Shown: one piece after another, positions 18,693-27,008 of the stretch
How positions within the stretch are numbered: position 1 is the first letter of the stretch
How the letters are laid out: every line of letters begins with the position of its first letter
Assembly: GCA_045543555.1 (NCBI GenBank)
Contig: JAZQMQ010000030.1
Coordinates: 1-60,974 of the forward strand
Direction: 5' to 3'
DNA from: Colimorpha_A sp045543555
GTDB taxonomy: Bacteria; Bacillota; Clostridia; Oscillospirales; CAG-272
Length of the DNA: 60,974 nucleotides
Translations under genes and position numbers: made by a program
The notes under the pieces: model-generated
Databases searched by the model: none
Seen by the model: the letters and a program-made list of their open reading frames with translations, nothing else
What the model was told of the DNA's origin: nothing

Positions 18693-19976
18693 TTGACACC
18701 CGAAAGAATAATTCTCGGAGAAGGCGTCGCGCTCAACATTCTTGAATGCGACAAATTCAAAACAAACTGTATAGCGATAAGATTTCTGTGTCCGTTATCG
18801 GAAGAAAGTGCATCTCTTAACGCCCTGCTCCCATTCGTGCTGAAGCGCGGTTGCCGAAGGCTTCCGACGATGACGGATATGGAGAAGGAATTTGATATGC
18901 TCTACGGTACCGACATTCAGGCAACCGTCGGAAAAACAGGCGACACGCAATTCTTCGGATTTACAGCACATCCGCTTTGCGACAGCTATGCCGAAGGAAA
19001 CAGATTAAGCGAAGCTGTGCTTTCTCTGATATCGGAGCTTTTATACGATCCGTATCTAACAGAGGACGGAACGCTCTCCCCCGAATGTATCGAGATAGAG
19101 AAGCGAGTCCTTGCGGATAAGGTAAGAGAAACGATAAACAATAAAGCGAAATACTCGCTTCAAAGATGCGCTGAGGAAATGTCAAAAAATGACCCCTCCT
19201 CGATCCCCGCAACAGGAAGCGTAGAGCAAATTGGTGCAATAACCCCCGAAAAGCTCACCGAAACGCTTAAAACCGCTCTAAACCGTTACAAGATTGAAAT
19301 ATGGTGCGCGGGCTCATTTGAAAGAAAGGCGCTGGAGGAAGCCTGCAGAAAGCTTTTCCTTTCGAAGACCCGCGAGCCATATTCGGATAATGAGCTTAAA
19401 AGAATAGCGGATGCGACGACGGTAGCAAGAATAGTAGAGGAACAGCCCGTAAAGCAGGGCAAGCTCTGTGTCGGATTTACAACCGACATCCGTCCCGACG
19501 ATGAAAGCTCCCCGATCTTCAACCTTTTTCTTGAAATATTCTCAAGCTCTCCCGTATCAAAGCTTTTTGTTAACGTAAGAGAAAAGCTCAGTCTTTGTTA
19601 TTACTGCTCCGCAATTGTAAACAAACCGAAAGGCACAGTAATAGTTGCCAGCGGTATTGAAAACGAAAATGCTAAAACCGCGGAAGAGGCAATCCTGAAG
19701 GAGCTTGAAAATTGCTCAAAAGCCGAAATTGCCGACGATGAGATGGATGCCGCAAAAAAGGCTCTTATCACCGCTTCAAAAAGCATCTACGACGACTACG
19801 GGGCTTTAATAAGCTGGTATTTTTCCCAGCTTGGCAGAGGCAAAATGCTCTCACCCGAGGAATATACCCTTCCCGCAATAAATGCCACAAGGGATGACGT
19901 CGCACGTGTTGCGTCGTCTCTCAAGCTCCACACCGTATATCTTCTTAAAGGCACGGCAAAGGAGGACGATGAATAA
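18693..19976 (+). CDS. yfmF: M16 peptidase-like protein YfmF (non-catalytic partner)
   Basis: A 427-residue M16-fold protein that lacks the HxxEH zinc motif at the expected place (LLPFVLKRG instead). It resembles the YfmF proteins annotated as associated with EF-P 5-aminopentanol modification, and is normally paired with the active YfmH encoded next. The start is a TTG at 18693, nine bases after GGAAGG; a nearby ATG at 18661 is in another frame and stops after 11 codons. Its stop overlaps the yfmH start (TAATG), indicating translational coupling. Probably cytoplasmic, with no signal peptide visible. Confidence 0.85.
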   Translation: MTPERIILGEGVALNILECDKFKTNCIAIRFLCPLSEESASLNALLPFVLKRGCRRLPTMTDMEKEFDMLYGTDIQATVGKTGDTQFFGFTAHPLCDSYAEGNRLSEAVLSLISELLYDPYLTEDGTLSPECIEIEKRVLADKVRETINNKAKYSLQRCAEEMSKNDPSSIPATGSVEQIGAITPEKLTETLKTALNRYKIEIWCAGSFERKALEEACRKLFLSKTREPYSDNELKRIADATTVARIVEEQPVKQGKLCVGFTTDIRPDDESSPIFNLFLEIFSSSPVSKLFVNVREKLSLCYYCSAIVNKPKGTVIVASGIENENAKTAEEAILKELENCSKAEIADDEMDAAKKALITASKSIYDDYGALISWYFSQLGRGKMLSPEEYTLPAINATRDDVARVASSLKLHTVYLLKGTAKEDDE

Positions 19977-21280
19977 TGAACGCAATCACCGTAAAAAGCG
20001 ACCTTCTGCGCGAGGAATACAAAAAAGTAACCCATAAAAGCGGTCTTGACATCTACGTTTTCCCGAAAAACCTTGCAACGACCTATGCTCTGATCGCAAC
20101 ACGCTTCGGTTCCACAGACAATACTTTCCGTTTGGAAGGTGAGAGCGATTATATCACAGTACCCGACGGAGTTGCTCACTTTCTTGAGCACAAAATGTTT
20201 GAGAATGAGGACGGAGAGGACACATTTGTAAAATTCTCCCGCACGGGAGCAGACGCTAACGCCTATACTTCCTTCCGTAATACCGCATATCTGTTCTCTT
20301 GCGTGGATGAGGTATATGAGTCGCTTGAGATCCTGCTCAAATCGGTATTTTCCCCGTACTTCACCGAGGAAAACGTAAAAAAGGAACAAGGAATAATCGC
20401 TCAGGAAATAAAAATGGGCGAGGATAACCCGTCAAATCAGGTTTTATACGGTATGCTTGAGGGTCTTTACGAAAATAACAGCGTAAGGATAGACATTGCG
20501 GGAACGGTTCCATCGATTATGGAAATAACCCCCGAAATTCTCTACCGTTGCCACAAGGCATTTTACAACCCCGCGAATATGGCTCTGTGCGTTTGCGGTA
20601 ACGCTGAGCTTGAATGTGTTCTTGAGGTAGCGGACAAAGTTCTTGAAAACATTGAACCCATAAAGGTTGAAACCTTAAAGGCAGTCGAAAAGGACACCGC
20701 CCATCTCGCACGCGTTGAACGAAGAATGCAGGTATCAAAGCCAATAGCTTGCATTGGTGTAAAGGACACGGATATTCCGTCCGATCCCGAGGAACTTTCC
20801 AAAAAGGATATTGCAATACGTATGATATCAAGCATTTGCTTCGGCAAAAGCTCTGATTTCTTTGCAAAGCTGTATAAGGAGGGCTTGGTATCTCAATCGT
20901 TCGGATGCTGGAATATGAATAACGAAGCATTTTCCTTCTTCTCAGTATCGACAGATACCCCCGATCCCGACGAATTCTACCGCCGTTTCAAGGAATACAC
21001 CGAAAACGGTCTTATCGATTCCATTGATGAGGAAGGATTTGAGCGTTGCAGAAGAGTGATATATTCCGATTTCGTCAAAACCTTCGACAGCACCGACGAA
21101 ATTTCCAACATTCTTATAACCGACTTTGCTCTTGAAAATGCAGAGCTGTTCCGTTTTGCAGACCACATAAGAAGCATGACTATGGATTACGTTAAGAATG
21201 TGGCATCGGAGCTGTTCAAACCAGAAAAATATACTATGTCGGTCGTACTTCCGATAGAAACAAATGAGGAGGAAAAATAA
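19976..21280 (+). CDS. yfmH: M16 zinc peptidase YfmH
   Basis: A 434-residue M16 peptidase with the inverted zinc motif HFLEH near residue 63 and the downstream NAYTSFRNTAYLFSC region, followed by a second non-catalytic M16 domain. It would form a heterodimer with the YfmF-like protein upstream. In Bacillus relatives the pair sits near genes linked to EF-P modification and cell shape. The start overlaps the yfmF stop by one base and the stop overlaps the lgt start the same way, so the three genes are one tight operon. Confidence 0.9.
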   Translation: MNAITVKSDLLREEYKKVTHKSGLDIYVFPKNLATTYALIATRFGSTDNTFRLEGESDYITVPDGVAHFLEHKMFENEDGEDTFVKFSRTGADANAYTSFRNTAYLFSCVDEVYESLEILLKSVFSPYFTEENVKKEQGIIAQEIKMGEDNPSNQVLYGMLEGLYENNSVRIDIAGTVPSIMEITPEILYRCHKAFYNPANMALCVCGNAELECVLEVADKVLENIEPIKVETLKAVEKDTAHLARVERRMQVSKPIACIGVKDTDIPSDPEELSKKDIAIRMISSICFGKSSDFFAKLYKEGLVSQSFGCWNMNNEAFSFFSVSTDTPDPDEFYRRFKEYTENGLIDSIDEEGFERCRRVIYSDFVKTFDSTDEISNILITDFALENAELFRFADHIRSMTMDYVKNVASELFKPEKYTMSVVLPIETNEEEK

Positions 21281-22500
21281 TGAATTATATTTCTTTTCCG
21301 GGTCTTGGAATCGATGAATTCCCGCTCAAAAAGGCGGCGTTCAATGTCTTTGGCAGAGACATCGTATGGTATGGTATCATAATCACAATCGGTATCCTTC
21401 TCGCTGTAGCTTACGTCTGCTACAGGGCTAAAAAAGATGAGGGAATAAAGATCGACGACGTTTTCGATTATGCGATATACCTCGTATTTTTCGGCGTCAT
21501 AGGTGCAAGACTCTATTATGTCTTAATGGAGTTTGACAGCTATAAGGGAAAAACAATCGGTCAGACGCTGATGAATATGATCGCAATATGGGAAGGTGGA
21601 CTTGCCATATACGGAGGTATTATAGCCGGAGCAATTGCCCTGCTGTGCGTATCGCTTTACAAAAAAATCAACGTCCGCAAGGCTTTCGATATGGTGAGCC
21701 CTGCGGTAATGATAGGACAGATACTCGGCAGATGGGGTAATTTCTTCAATGCCGAGGCATACGGACGCGAGACCACTCTCCCTTGGAGAATGGGCATCAG
21801 AGCTCCGGGTGAGGAACAGGCAATATTTGTACACCCCACGTTCCTTTATGAATCGCTCTGGAACCTTGTGGGATTCATTCTCATCAATCTTTTCTATAGA
21901 AAAAAGAGATATGACGGACAGGTCTTCGTTATGTACATAACGTGGTACGGATTCGGAAGAATGTTTATCGAGGGGCTTCGCACCGACTCACTTTACGTCG
22001 GCGATTTCCGAATTTCACAGGTGATCGCGTTCATCTGCTTCTTCTTCGGCCTTGCGATACTGACAGCTATGGAGATCGTTCATCACCTCCGTGCAGCCGA
22101 GATACGAAAGGCGAACGCGCTCGCAAATGCTGCTGTGGTTAACGACGACGAACCGGTCGAGGAAGAAAGCGAAAATTGCACAAGCAGTGTTGAGCAGACA
22201 GATACAGAAGATATTGATGATACCGCACAAAGCACCTTAGAGGAAGACACAAATGAAGTCTCCAAGGAGATTTCGGAGGAACCCGACGGTGCAAGTGAAG
22301 ACAGCGAAACAGAAGATCAGCAGACAATTGATGAGCTTAATGAAAGCGAAGAAGTAAGCGAGCTCATGACACTCGACGGTATTACTGATATTTCTGAAGC
22401 AGAAAACGAAAATTCAGAAAGCGAAACGGCAGAAGAATCAGACGAAAACGAAATGTTTGAAATTTCGGGAAGTTATTCCGACGAAGACGATGAAGAATAA
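21280..22500 (+). CDS. lgt: Prolipoprotein diacylglyceryl transferase with acidic C-terminal tail
   Basis: A 406-residue protein. The first 275 residues or so are a normal multi-spanning Lgt with GARLYYVLMEF, the signature GRWGNFFNAEAYG and HPTFLYES. It transfers diacylglycerol from phosphatidylglycerol to the lipobox cysteine of prelipoproteins at the membrane. The last 120 or so residues are a low-complexity tail rich in Glu, Asp and Ser, without the zinc or catalytic features of any domain I know; it should face the cytoplasm. The start overlaps the yfmH stop (TAATG). Confidence 0.93.
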   Translation: MNYISFPGLGIDEFPLKKAAFNVFGRDIVWYGIIITIGILLAVAYVCYRAKKDEGIKIDDVFDYAIYLVFFGVIGARLYYVLMEFDSYKGKTIGQTLMNMIAIWEGGLAIYGGIIAGAIALLCVSLYKKINVRKAFDMVSPAVMIGQILGRWGNFFNAEAYGRETTLPWRMGIRAPGEEQAIFVHPTFLYESLWNLVGFILINLFYRKKRYDGQVFVMYITWYGFGRMFIEGLRTDSLYVGDFRISQVIAFICFFFGLAILTAMEIVHHLRAAEIRKANALANAAVVNDDEPVEEESENCTSSVEQTDTEDIDDTAQSTLEEDTNEVSKEISEEPDGASEDSETEDQQTIDELNESEEVSELMTLDGITDISEAENENSESETAEESDENEMFEISGSYSDEDDEE

Positions 22501-22515
22501 GAAAGGAACATAAAT

Positions 22516-23355
22516 ATGAATATCATAAACGGCAAGGAAATTTCCGCATCCATACGAGCAGAGATCAAGGCAGAAACCGAAAAGCTGGGAATTAAGCCCG
22601 GTCTTGCAGTAATTCTCGTGGGAAGCGATCCCGCGTCCCAGGTCTACGTAAGAAACAAGAACAAGGCTTGTGAGGAGGTTGGCTTCTATTCCGAAATGTA
22701 CACACTTCCCGAGGAAACGAGCATGGAGCAGCTTCTCGGACTTATACAGCAGCTTAACGTAAGCCCTCAGATCCACGGTATTCTCGTTCAGCTTCCTCTC
22801 CCCAAGCATCTTGACGAGGAAAAGGTAATTCTCGCGATCAATCCCGAGAAGGACGTTGACGCATTCCATCCTACAAACGTGGGTAAAATAATGATTGGAA
22901 ATCACTCATTCCTTCCCTGCACTCCCGCAGGCGTCATGGAGCTTATAAAGAGAAGCGGAATTGAGATAAGCGGCAAGGAATGCGTTGTTATCGGACGTTC
23001 AAACATCGTCGGTAAGCCTCAAGCAATGCTTCTCCTCCACGAAAACGCTACAGTCACCATTTGCCACTCCAGAACCAAGGATCTTGCTGAGGTTTGCAGA
23101 CGTGCCGATATTCTTGTATCTGCGGTAGGAAGAGCAGGATTCGTAACACCTGATATGGTTAAGGAAGGCGCAGTTGTGATAGACGTTGGTATCAACCGCA
23201 ACGCTGAAGGCAAGCTCTGCGGCGACGTAGACTTCGAAAACGTTGCTCCCAAAACATCCTTTATTACTCCCGTTCCCGGCGGTGTTGGTCCCATGACCAT
23301 CACAATGCTTATGAAAAACACACTTACAGCAGCAAAAAATGCGCTCACAAAGTGA
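22516..23355 (+). CDS. folD: Bifunctional methylenetetrahydrofolate dehydrogenase/cyclohydrolase
   Basis: A 279-residue FolD with the substrate-binding region YVRNKNKACEEVGF (catalytic Tyr and Lys), QLPLPKHLD, the NADP-binding VIGRSNIVGKPQAMLLL motif and the C-terminal PGGVGPMTITMLMKNT signature. It interconverts 5,10-methylene-THF, 5,10-methenyl-THF and 10-formyl-THF for one-carbon metabolism. It follows lgt by 15 nt with a GAAAGGAAC ribosome site, in the same operon. No clear terminator separates it from the L21 promoter. Confidence 0.97.
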   Translation: MNIINGKEISASIRAEIKAETEKLGIKPGLAVILVGSDPASQVYVRNKNKACEEVGFYSEMYTLPEETSMEQLLGLIQQLNVSPQIHGILVQLPLPKHLDEEKVILAINPEKDVDAFHPTNVGKIMIGNHSFLPCTPAGVMELIKRSGIEISGKECVVIGRSNIVGKPQAMLLLHENATVTICHSRTKDLAEVCRRADILVSAVGRAGFVTPDMVKEGAVVIDVGINRNAEGKLCGDVDFENVAPKTSFITPVPGGVGPMTITMLMKNTLTAAKNALTK

Positions 23356-23391
23356 ATTCACAATAAATTTACAATTACAGATTCAAACTTC

Positions 23392-23421
23392 TTGACAAAT
23401 ACATAACGATAATGTTATAAT
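23392..23421 (+). promoter_or_regulatory. Promoter of the L21-Prp-L27 operon
   Basis: TTGACA (23392-23397), an 18-nt spacer and TATAAT (23416-23421), directly upstream of the L21 leader. Confidence 0.85.
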
Positions 23422-23428
23422 AGTTTTT

Positions 23429-23520
23429 GCCGCGTGATCTACGGGTTTTTTGAAAGCGCCTTGCGCTACCCGTATCAGCGAGTCTGCGGTTATAATCCGC
23501 ATAATGAAAGTGAGGTGCTT
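23429..23520 (+). ncRNA. Ribosomal protein L21 leader RNA
   Basis: The roughly 90-nt untranslated leader before rplU begins with GCCGCGTGATC and includes TACGGG / CCCGTA and TCTGCGG / CCGCA pairings typical of the Firmicutes L21 leader. In that family the leader is thought to bind L21 and repress the operon. The call rests on location, pairing and recalled resemblance to the family. Confidence 0.75.
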
Positions 23521-23525
23521 TTCTC

Positions 23526-23834
23526 GTGTTTGCAGTTATCGAAACCGGCGGAAAGCAGTACAAAGTCTCCGAAGGCGACGTAGTTTATGTTGAGAAGCTC
23601 GACGTAAACGAAGGCGAAACTGTTACCTTTGATAAGGTTCTTGCAGTTTCCGGCGATTCTTTCTCCTGCGGCGCTCCCTACGTTGAGGGCGCTACCGTTA
23701 CTGCCAATGTCGTTAAGAACGGCAAGGGCAAAAAGATCCACATTCTTCGCTACAAGGCAAAGAAGAATGAAAAGAAGAAGATCGGTCACAGACAGCCTTA
23801 CACCAAGGTTCAGATCGTAGCTATCAACGGCTAA
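23526..23834 (+). CDS. rplU: 50S ribosomal protein L21
   Basis: A 102-residue protein starting at a GTG (FAVIETGGKQYKVSEGD), after TGAGGTGC. The C-terminal signature KIHILRYKAKK and GHRQPYTKVQI is intact. L21 binds 23S rRNA domain I in the large subunit. It is first in the conserved rplU-prp-rpmA operon and is preceded by its autoregulatory leader. Confidence 0.98.
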   Translation: MFAVIETGGKQYKVSEGDVVYVEKLDVNEGETVTFDKVLAVSGDSFSCGAPYVEGATVTANVVKNGKGKKIHILRYKAKKNEKKKIGHRQPYTKVQIVAING

Positions 23835-23842
23835 TCATTAAG

Positions 23843-24193
23843 ATGGTCAAGATAACATTCTTCAAAAGAGACGGCGTATATTACGGCTTCAAGGAAACCG
23901 GTCATGCAGGTTTTGATGATGCCGGCAAAGACATAGTCTGTGCGGCAATATCCGCCATGACAATGCTCATAATAAACGCTATTGAAGTCTCTTACAATTC
24001 AAACGTTGAATATTCTATCGACGAAGACACCGCCGATATCGAGGTAAGGGCTCTAGAGGCTCTCCCCGGCAACAGCGATGATGAGAAAACGCAATATGCG
24101 ATCTCAGGTCTTCTCCAGGCATACTTCCTGCAGCTTGTGGATATGCTTGAGGACTACGATGAGTATCTCGACGTAACCGAGGTCGAGGATTGA
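23843..24193 (+). CDS. prp: Ribosomal-processing cysteine protease Prp
   Basis: A 116-residue protein with the YsxB/Prp active-site block GHAGFDDAGKDIVCAAISAM, which supplies the catalytic His and Cys. Prp removes the N-terminal extension of L27, an essential step in ribosome assembly in Firmicutes. It sits between rplU and rpmA as usual, and the matching cleavage motif is present in the L27 encoded next. Eight nucleotides separate it from rplU. Confidence 0.95.
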   Translation: MVKITFFKRDGVYYGFKETGHAGFDDAGKDIVCAAISAMTMLIINAIEVSYNSNVEYSIDEDTADIEVRALEALPGNSDDEKTQYAISGLLQAYFLQLVDMLEDYDEYLDVTEVED

Positions 24194-24228
24194 CCTTATC
24201 AATAACGATTTAATGGAGGAAAGAAACG

Positions 24229-24507
24229 ATGTTGAAGCTTAATCTTCAATTCTTCGCTCATAAGAAGGGCGTTGGTTCCACCAAGAACGGCCGTGACTCT
24301 GAGTCCAAGCGTCTTGGTACGAAAAAAGCTGACGGTCAGAGCGTAATTGCTGGTAACATTCTTGTTAGACAGCGCGGAACTCATATCCATCCCGGTAAGA
24401 ACGTAGGTCGCGGTAAGGATGATACCCTCTTCGCACTTACAGACGGAGTGGTTCGTTTCGAGCACATGACTCGCGACAAGAAGCGCGTCAGCGTTTACGA
24501 GGACTAA
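24229..24507 (+). CDS. rpmA: 50S ribosomal protein L27 with Prp-cleavable N-terminus
   Basis: A 92-residue protein beginning MLKLNLQFFAHKKGVGST. The LNLQFF-A motif marks the extension that Prp cleaves, exposing the AHKKG N-terminus that reaches the peptidyl transferase centre. The rest (GRDSESKRLGTK, RQRGTHIHPGKNVG) is a normal L27. A strong terminator follows 9 nt after the stop. Confidence 0.98.
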   Translation: MLKLNLQFFAHKKGVGSTKNGRDSESKRLGTKKADGQSVIAGNILVRQRGTHIHPGKNVGRGKDDTLFALTDGVVRFEHMTRDKKRVSVYED

Positions 24508-24516
24508 TTCACAAAT

Positions 24517-24547
24517 AAAAAGAACGCCTATCGGCGTTCTTTTTTTA
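24517..24547 (+). terminator. Intrinsic terminator of the L21-L27 operon
   Basis: AAAAAGAACGCC-TATC-GGCGTTCTTTTTTT. The poly-A on the left arm makes it potentially bidirectional, and it also ends the convergent SLOG gene. Confidence 0.9.
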
Positions 24548-24982
24548 TTTTTCCGCAAGGTTTATAACCGTTATATTTTTCCTTTTAGCCTTCTCGTAAT
24601 ATTTAAACGCGCCTCCGTACTCTCTTTTAATGTAGGAAATTACATAATCCGACGAGTTCAGCATATACTTATTTCTGAAATCAATTCTGAACCTCGGTAG
24701 CACAGATTCAATTCCGTCGGGCAGGACAGATATTGAATAATCAAAATACTGTTCAGAACGGTTTTTTATCGGAATCCGCGACAGTACAACAAAAAATTTG
24801 AATTTATATAAAGGCTGAAGCTCGCTTAAAACGTTCTTGACCATTCTGTCAAACCCGCCGCTGTCACCCGCAAGAAAAAGCTCAACACCGTATTTAGTTA
24901 TCAGTTCAATAATCGCTTTTTTTACCTTATCTTTTATCCCCCAAGGCGTATCACCGTGACCAAAAAACGTACATGTAATCAT
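24545..24982 (-). CDS. SLOG-family (DUF1273-like) protein
   Basis: A 145-residue protein with the pattern of the Firmicutes SLOG/DUF1273 group: an N-terminal FFGHGDTPWG, then FLAGDSGGFDRMV, a central YPDGI-like segment (VLPDGIESV), RNKYML and a C-terminal GGAFKYYEKA. SLOG domains are Rossmann-like nucleotide-binding folds, and some members act with nucleotide-signal immunity systems; others are uncharacterised. It is divergent from an XRE regulator across an intergenic region holding a perfect inverted repeat. The function here is unknown. Confidence 0.75.
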   Translation of the reverse strand: MITCTFFGHGDTPWGIKDKVKKAIIELITKYGVELFLAGDSGGFDRMVKNVLSELQPLYKFKFFVVLSRIPIKNRSEQYFDYSISVLPDGIESVLPRFRIDFRNKYMLNSSDYVISYIKREYGGAFKYYEKAKRKNITVINLAEK

Positions 24983-24995
24983 AATTATCTCCAGT

Positions 24996-25015
24996 ATGTC
25001 CTACTAATAGGACAT
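24996..25015. promoter_or_regulatory. Inverted-repeat operator candidate
   Basis: ATGTCCTA-CTAA-TAGGACAT, a perfect 8-bp dyad between the divergent SLOG and XRE genes. A weaker TGTC/GACA dyad follows about 30 nt away. It is a probable binding site of one of the two XRE proteins. Confidence 0.55.
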
Positions 25016-25075
25016 TATTTTACAAATAATAGTATACACTATATTTGTCCAAAATCAAGACATACGGTGTATTTT

Positions 25076-25318
25076 ATGAAAAGAATTATTGATACCGACA
25101 ACGTAAATATTATCGGCGCAAAGATAAAGGAAGCACGAGAACGATCGGGAATGAGCCAAAAACAGCTTTCGGAGAAGCTTGAGCTTATGGCAGTATATAC
25201 CTGTCGAGGCTCGGTTTCACGCATCGAAAACGGCAGACGCGCCGTTACCGATATAGAAATTGATGCTATTTCGAAAATATTAAATGTATCACTTAATTAT
25301 TTGTTTAATAGAGAATAA
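25076..25318 (+). CDS. Small XRE-family HTH regulator
   Basis: About 80 residues from the ATG at 25076 (MKRIIDTDN). The protein is essentially one HTH domain: GAKIKEARERSGMSQKQLSE, then SVSRIENGRRAVTDIEIDAISKILNV. No sensor domain is present. The next XRE gene starts two bases after its stop, so the two are cotranscribed. An upstream extension of the frame (to 24956) crosses the operator dyad and is unlikely. Confidence 0.85.
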   Translation: MKRIIDTDNVNIIGAKIKEARERSGMSQKQLSEKLELMAVYTCRGSVSRIENGRRAVTDIEIDAISKILNVSLNYLFNRE

Positions 25319-25320
25319 TT

Positions 25321-25542
25321 ATGCCTATATATAATCGTATTCGTGATCTTCGTGAAGATAAAGATATAACGCAGGCAGAAATGGGCAAAATTCTGTCTTG
25401 CAGCCAACGCGTATACAGTAACTACGAGCGCGGAGATATTGATATCCCCACTTCAACACTGGTAAAAATTGCAGACTTTCATAAAGTTTCGGTTGATTAT
25501 CTGCTAAACCGCACAGATAATCCGAAAATGGATAGTAAATAA
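25321..25542 (+). CDS. Small XRE-family HTH regulator (second of a pair)
   Basis: A 73-residue single-domain HTH protein (RIRDLREDKDITQAEMGKIL, YSNYERGDIDIPTSTLVKIA, VSVDYLLNRTD) typical of short XRE repressors. It is cotranscribed with the HTH gene two bases upstream. It has no partner toxin next to it; the only nearby candidate for control is the divergent SLOG gene. Confidence 0.88.
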   Translation: MPIYNRIRDLREDKDITQAEMGKILSCSQRVYSNYERGDIDIPTSTLVKIADFHKVSVDYLLNRTDNPKMDSK

Positions 25543-25567
25543 AAGAACGCCAATGGCGTTCTTTTTC
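25541..25567 (+). terminator. Intrinsic terminator after the XRE pair
   Basis: AAAAGAACGCC-AAT-GGCGTTCTTTTT. It is nearly identical to the L27 terminator 1 kb upstream and is likely bidirectional, also closing the GH127-type remnant on the other strand. Confidence 0.88.
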
Positions 25568-25572
25568 TATAT

Positions 25573-25875
25573 TCACTTTTTGATCCTTATCCAAGCTGCG
25601 ATACTGCTTTCTTCATTATACAGCTTACCTGCTGATGCATAATCGGTAAGTGTCATTTTTGTGCCGTCCTTTAGATTTACAGTCACTCCAAGCATACAGT
25701 CGTACGGAATTTTGTTTACCTTCTCCACCTCAATATAATTGAGTGTAACATCAATGTCGGCTTTGCCAAACACATTATGTCCCAGACGATTATCCTGAGC
25801 AAGTATCAGCGGACCGCGGCGGAATGCATAGTGCTCAAGCGCGATGGGGTCCTGAGCGTCATATTTTGCCGCCAC
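25573..25875 (-). pseudogene. 3' remnant of a GH127 (DUF1680)-type glycoside hydrolase gene
   Basis: Roughly the last 100 codons of a DUF1680/beta-L-arabinofuranosidase-type gene. The HYAFRRGPLILAQDNRLG segment and the ending LTDYASAGKLYNEESSIAAWI match the usual C-terminal barrel of that family by recollection. Everything upstream, including the catalytic domain, is missing; the frame runs out into a terminator hairpin at 25920-25951. It is therefore a truncated gene at a deletion boundary, next to the broken GH123-like gene. Confidence 0.6.
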
Positions 25876-25909
25876 GTAAAAGAAACAACGACACAAACAG
25901 ATGCAGAAA

Positions 25910-27005
25910 TCATATAAATAAAAAATCCCGAAGGGCTCTTCGGGATTTTTTATGTTGCTTAGTTGCAGCCATTAAGGCTTCTGCAATAGCGATTCTCTGT
26001 TGCTGAAGAGTGGCGCTGCCGGAGGTATAATTCACCATATCCTTCGCAACAGGCTTAACAAGCTCAAGCACTGCTTCTCTGCCAAAAATCTTTTCTGCCA
26101 TCTTGAGCAGCTCTGCATCCTCGATACCGTCTCTGATATTGTCAAGACGCACCGAAGGAAGAACTACAATAGCTTCACCGTTTTCGTCCTTACCAATACC
26201 GCTGTAAAGAAGAGATCCGTCACCGAATACATCGGGTCTGAGGTTAGGAACGGTCACCATGCTTGCCCAAGGATTGCTTACAGAACCCCAATAGTTTGAG
26301 CTCCAATAGAGGAATCCGTCAGCATTGATATTATACTGCTGCCAGAACTGAATACGATGGTTTAATCCCTTCTCGTCAACGTAAGGCACAGCCTCGGTGG
26401 GAACGACCTTGTGCTTTACCCATTCGGGACAGTAAGGACTTGCTACCTTTTGGCTCTTGTCGATAAATCCATAAAGTCTTGCAAGACCATCATAGGAAAG
26501 ACCCATAGAGGTTTCAACGGTTCTCTCCTCGGGATATGCGAAGTTCCAAACCTTTATATCGACGGTGTAGTCGCAGATCTTTCTTCCGTTTGCATTGAGC
26601 CTGATTACAAATCTGTGATTTCCCGCAGGAGCCATATCGGCGGTGAATCTTACGAATACGTTAAGCACCTCGCCGACCTCCACGTTTTCCTCGTCCCTGA
26701 AGGGAACGAGGGAGGGGCGGGCTGCCTGACTCTAACGGGAACGTAGCCTTAGGGCTCTTTTACAAAGGGATTTTCAAGCTGATCTCTGTCGATCTCAACA
26801 GTCCACTCTCTGAAGAGCTCTACCTTGCAGCCCTCAATTTCATTGACCTCAAGAGTAACGTTCTCAAGTCCTTGATCTACGTAAATTGTGAGAAGACAAG
26901 CTTCTTTTCATTTCTCGCCATCGAAAGCTTATATTCGGTAATGCTGTGCCCGTGTCGAAGCTCTCTGATTTTTTCTGTTGCAGCCAAAAGCTTGCTTGTT
27001 ATCAT
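25910..27005 (-). pseudogene. Degraded GH123/DUF4091-type protein gene
   Basis: A third, broken copy of the paralogs at 27009 and 28506. Reading from ATG 27005, the N-terminal part matches them (KLSMARNEK), then the frame shifts near 26895, a TAA interrupts at about 26755, and another shift near 26700 leads into the open segment 25910-26683. That segment joins VWNFAYPEERTVETSMGL directly to the late region (GLNHRIQFWQQ, FLYWSSNYWGS, SVRLDNIRDGIEDAEL), so about 230 codons of the centre are gone, including the DEP catalytic-type motif. The C-terminus reads through a terminator. No ribosome site precedes the ATG, which sits four bases after the stop of the intact copy. Confidence 0.8.
25920..25951 (-). 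terminator. Bidirectional hairpin after the broken GH123-like gene
   Basis: AAAAATCCCGAAG and CTTCGGGATTTTT pair around a GGCT loop. The open frame of the degraded gene upstream now reads through it, which shows that the native stop has been lost. Confidence 0.8.
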
Positions 27006-27008
27006 TTT

